DNA of 32,542 nucleotides. Source: CAYFJO01 sp964343305 (GTDB lineage: Bacteria; Planctomycetota; Planctomycetia; Pirellulales; Pirellulaceae). This document shows, piece after piece, positions 30,668 through 32,542 of the stretch. Every line of letters begins with the position of its first letter. The stretch's first letter is position 1. The notes below the pieces were generated by a model, which saw nothing but the letters and a program-made list of their open reading frames with translations, was not told the DNA's origin and searched no databases. The stretch covers positions 1 through 32,542 of the forward strand of contig CAYFJO010000077.1 of assembly GCA_964343305.1 (NCBI GenBank), written 5' to 3'. Made by a program: the position numbers and the translations under genes.

Positions 30668-32122
30668 TTAACACAGCGACTGGCTGGCAACAACTTTCTG
30701 CCGCGCGGTTTCCAGCGCCAAAGGCCGAAGTTCCCCGGCAATGAAGCATGAACCAGCCACGCAGACCAGATCGTCGGGTGCTGCCAGAGACATCGCAAGA
30801 TGCCACGCTTTGACAGGGTTTTCTTCGACGGATATCGTCGGTGACCCGTTGATTGTCGTTTGTTGGCACAAGGCCAGTAGTTCCGCAGACGCGACGTAAC
30901 GCGGATTCTTGCAATAGCGAGTCAGAATGACCTGGTCAAAACTCAGCAACAATCGGCCCAGCATACTGGCGGCATCTTTGTCTCGGCTCGTCGCGAACAG
31001 CAGGATTCGCCGGCATGCCGGAAAATACTCGTCGAGAGTCGCGAGCAAGGCATCGACGGACGCCACATTGTGGGCGGAATCGATCAACACGTTGGGGGAC
31101 GACGAAACAAATTCCATTCGCGCCGGACAACGGCATTCAGCAAGTCCGCCGCGTATGGCGTGCACGTCAACCGGCCAACCCTGCTGGACGAGACGCCGGA
31201 TGGTCGCGATCGCAACGGCTGCATTCGCGGCTTGGTGACGGCCCAGCATTCGAAGATGGATCTGGTCCAGGCCGGACACGCTTCCGTTTGGCTGTTCGCG
31301 ATAGTCCAACACAGCAGGACCGTTCCACGGGTCGTTGATGCTAGGCCCAGCACCGCGAGAGGAATAGTTGAATTCAAAGTCCCGATCGACCTGGAAAAGT
31401 GGACTCTCGTTGTCTAGCGCGATCTGAGCGATGACATTTGCTGGTTCTGGATCGGTCACGCCGCTGACGACCGGGACACCCGGTTTGATGATGCCGGCCT
31501 TCTCCGCGGCGATTTCCGCGAGCGTCTCACCAAGTTGTTTAGTGTGATCGAAACTAATGCTGGTGATCACGGAGACCAACGGCTGGCAGACGTTGGTCGA
31601 ATCCAGCCTGCCGCCCAGTCCCACTTCCAGCACCGTGAAATCCACGTCGCTCTGGCGAAAGTGCAACAAGGCCATCGCCGTGGTGATTTCAAAAAATGTG
31701 GGTCCTCGCCTGGTCTTTGCTGTTCCGGAGGAAACTTCCCAATCCATCGATTCAACGACGGGACGAATCTCGTTGAGCAAGCCGACCAATTCGTTCGCCG
31801 AACAAGGTCGCCCATCAATGGATGCTCGTTCTTCGACATGTTCCAAATGGGGCGACGTGTAGACTCCCGTCCGATATCCAGCCGCCGTCAACATCGACGC
31901 AATCATCATCGCCGTCGATCCTTTGCCCTTGGTCCCAGCGACATGAACGATCTTCATCCCCTGTTGCGGGTCGCCAAGCTCCGCAAGCAACTGCCGCATC
32001 CGGTCCAGCTTGAACGCTTTGGAGCTGTACGGCATGCTTGTGTTGCGTTCGAAGTCGAAGCGTCCAAAGAGAAACGCGAGTGCTTCGTCACGATTGCGAA
32101 AAACAGAAGATCGATCCGTCAT
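30668..32122 (-). CDS. folC: Folylpolyglutamate synthase / dihydrofolate synthase (FolC)
   Basis: FolC adds glutamate to dihydropteroate and/or extends the polyglutamate tail of folates, using ATP. The 484-residue product is somewhat longer than E. coli FolC. The P-loop VAGTKGKGS (Gly63-Ser69) lies after an N-terminal helix (residues 10-50). The Mur-ligase-like central domain shows EVGLGGRLDSTN and SISFDHTKQLG with the metal-binding His. LIDSAHNVAS in the C-terminal domain matches the family DGAHN motif with Ser replacing Gly. No other folate gene is adjacent. Whether it is bifunctional cannot be decided from sequence. Confidence 0.94.
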   Translation of the reverse strand: MTDRSSVFRNRDEALAFLFGRFDFERNTSMPYSSKAFKLDRMRQLLAELGDPQQGMKIVHVAGTKGKGSTAMMIASMLTAAGYRTGVYTSPHLEHVEERASIDGRPCSANELVGLLNEIRPVVESMDWEVSSGTAKTRRGPTFFEITTAMALLHFRQSDVDFTVLEVGLGGRLDSTNVCQPLVSVITSISFDHTKQLGETLAEIAAEKAGIIKPGVPVVSGVTDPEPANVIAQIALDNESPLFQVDRDFEFNYSSRGAGPSINDPWNGPAVLDYREQPNGSVSGLDQIHLRMLGRHQAANAAVAIATIRRLVQQGWPVDVHAIRGGLAECRCPARMEFVSSSPNVLIDSAHNVASVDALLATLDEYFPACRRILLFATSRDKDAASMLGRLLLSFDQVILTRYCKNPRYVASAELLALCQQTTINGSPTISVEENPVKAWHLAMSLAAPDDLVCVAGSCFIAGELRPLALETARQKVVASQSLC

Positions 32123-32465
32123 GAACTATCGCCTGTGATGGAGATGATCCGGCAGTTTACCGGGCAGCCCGATCTTTGTCTTGGGGCCTCGCAATGAATG
32201 ACCAAGCTCAAATGACCAATGCCCAGAATTGCCGTGATTGGTCATTGGGCATTGGGATTTGGACATTCGCCATTGGGCATCGGGATTTGGACATTCGCAA
32301 GTCCGGGTGCTGCTTGAAATTAGAGCAAACCTCGTCTATTTTGAACGTGGGCCGCCTCAGCAGTGTGAACTTCGGCCCGATTTTTCCAAAGTCCCCGAAC
32401 TTACGATTTACAACCGCCGTACACAGTACAGGTTGTCGAGTATTCGATTCACGTCGGAGAACCCC
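32123..32465. other. 343-base divergent intergenic region with repeats
   Basis: It lies between folC (minus) and the gene starting at 32466 (plus). It holds a 28-bp tandem duplication (32243-32298). Just upstream, CCAATGCCCA (32216-32225) is an exact reverse complement of 32246-32255, and AATGACCAAT (32211-32220) of 32237-32246. The remainder (32299-32465) shows nothing I can name; promoters for both genes are expected there. Confidence 0.6.
32243..32298. repeat. 28-bp tandem duplication
   Basis: Units 32243-32270 and 32271-32298 are identical except one base (T32253 against C32281). Each contains CATTGGGCAT and GGATTTGGACATTCGC. Sequence of this CATTGG/GGACATTCGC type looks like low-complexity non-coding repeat. 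The near-identity implies a recent duplication. Confidence 0.9.
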
Positions 32466-32542
32466 ATGGCCGCACAAGCCACCGAGACACAAACGGAAAA
32501 TAGGGCCGATTCCCAGGCCCACGATGACAATGTCGTGGTCGT
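32466..32542 (+). CDS. 5' end of a gene running off the right edge
   Basis: An ATG at 32466, five bases after GGAGA, opens a frame that continues to the window end (25 complete codons). The visible N-terminus (MAAQATETQTENRADSQAHD, then DNVVV) is hydrophilic and rich in Ala, Gln, Thr and acidic residues, typical of a disordered leader before a folded domain that would begin with the valines. No family can be named from this much sequence. Confidence 0.75.
   Translation, partial: MAAQATETQTENRADSQAHDDNVVV

Noticed and set aside
30606..30914. 103-residue upstream extension of the small exported protein
   Set aside because: It overlaps folC in another frame, and the signal peptide begins only at 30605.

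Overview
The window looks like about 32.5 kb of chromosome from a free-living, heterotrophic Gram-negative bacterium of the planctomycete type, probably near the Pirellulaceae. The placement rests on the overall character of the proteins: many exported proteins of unknown function, a tandem-GNAT protein, a WG-repeat protein, TPR and multi-domain signalling proteins. Weak or absent Shine-Dalgarno sites, GTG/TTG starts and many intergenic palindromes also fit. No 16S or ribosomal marker is present, so this is an inference. I see no rRNA, tRNA, CRISPR array, prophage or intact insertion sequence.

Left part (1-12024). coaD lies on the minus strand. A plus-strand group follows: an exported amidohydrolase overlapping a Rieske ferredoxin, a two-domain GNAT acetyltransferase, a small unknown protein, a secreted PHB-depolymerase-type esterase, an exported TPR protein and an exported protein of unknown function. 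mutY (minus) is divergent from a PEBP-type lipoprotein. Then comes a minus-strand pair in which a class III aminotransferase is translationally coupled to an L-rhamnonate-dehydratase-like enolase-superfamily enzyme.

Centre (12186-16824). A three-gene plus-strand signalling cassette: a 1074-residue hybrid histidine kinase (REC-like, two PAS, HisKA, HATPase, two RECs, HPt), a STAS anti-anti-sigma-type protein, and a protein joining a receiver domain to an RsbW-like ATPase. Together they look like a phosphorelay feeding directly into a partner switch. This is the most interesting system in the window.

Right part (16891-32542). On the minus strand are a Tat-exported transglutaminase-like protein and a metallophosphoesterase. 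tsaB (plus) converges on a minus-strand group of hemB, a small AAA ATPase and hemL, the two tetrapyrrole genes being separated by the ATPase. Divergent from hemB are a MmgE/PrpD family gene and truB. Next come ftsK, with a large acidic linker and an acidic tail, and an exported WG-repeat protein. A small exported unknown protein and folC are on the minus strand. A new plus-strand gene begins at the right edge.

The intergenic regions carry at least five unrelated palindromes (3506-3537, 8860-8912, 21184-21236, 24590-24610, 30022-30086), a 28-bp tandem duplication (32243-32298), a degenerate 7-bp tandem (16864-16898) and a two-copy 19-bp motif (34-52 and 30110-30128). They look like dispersed non-coding repeats, and two of them abut the start sites of hemL and truB.
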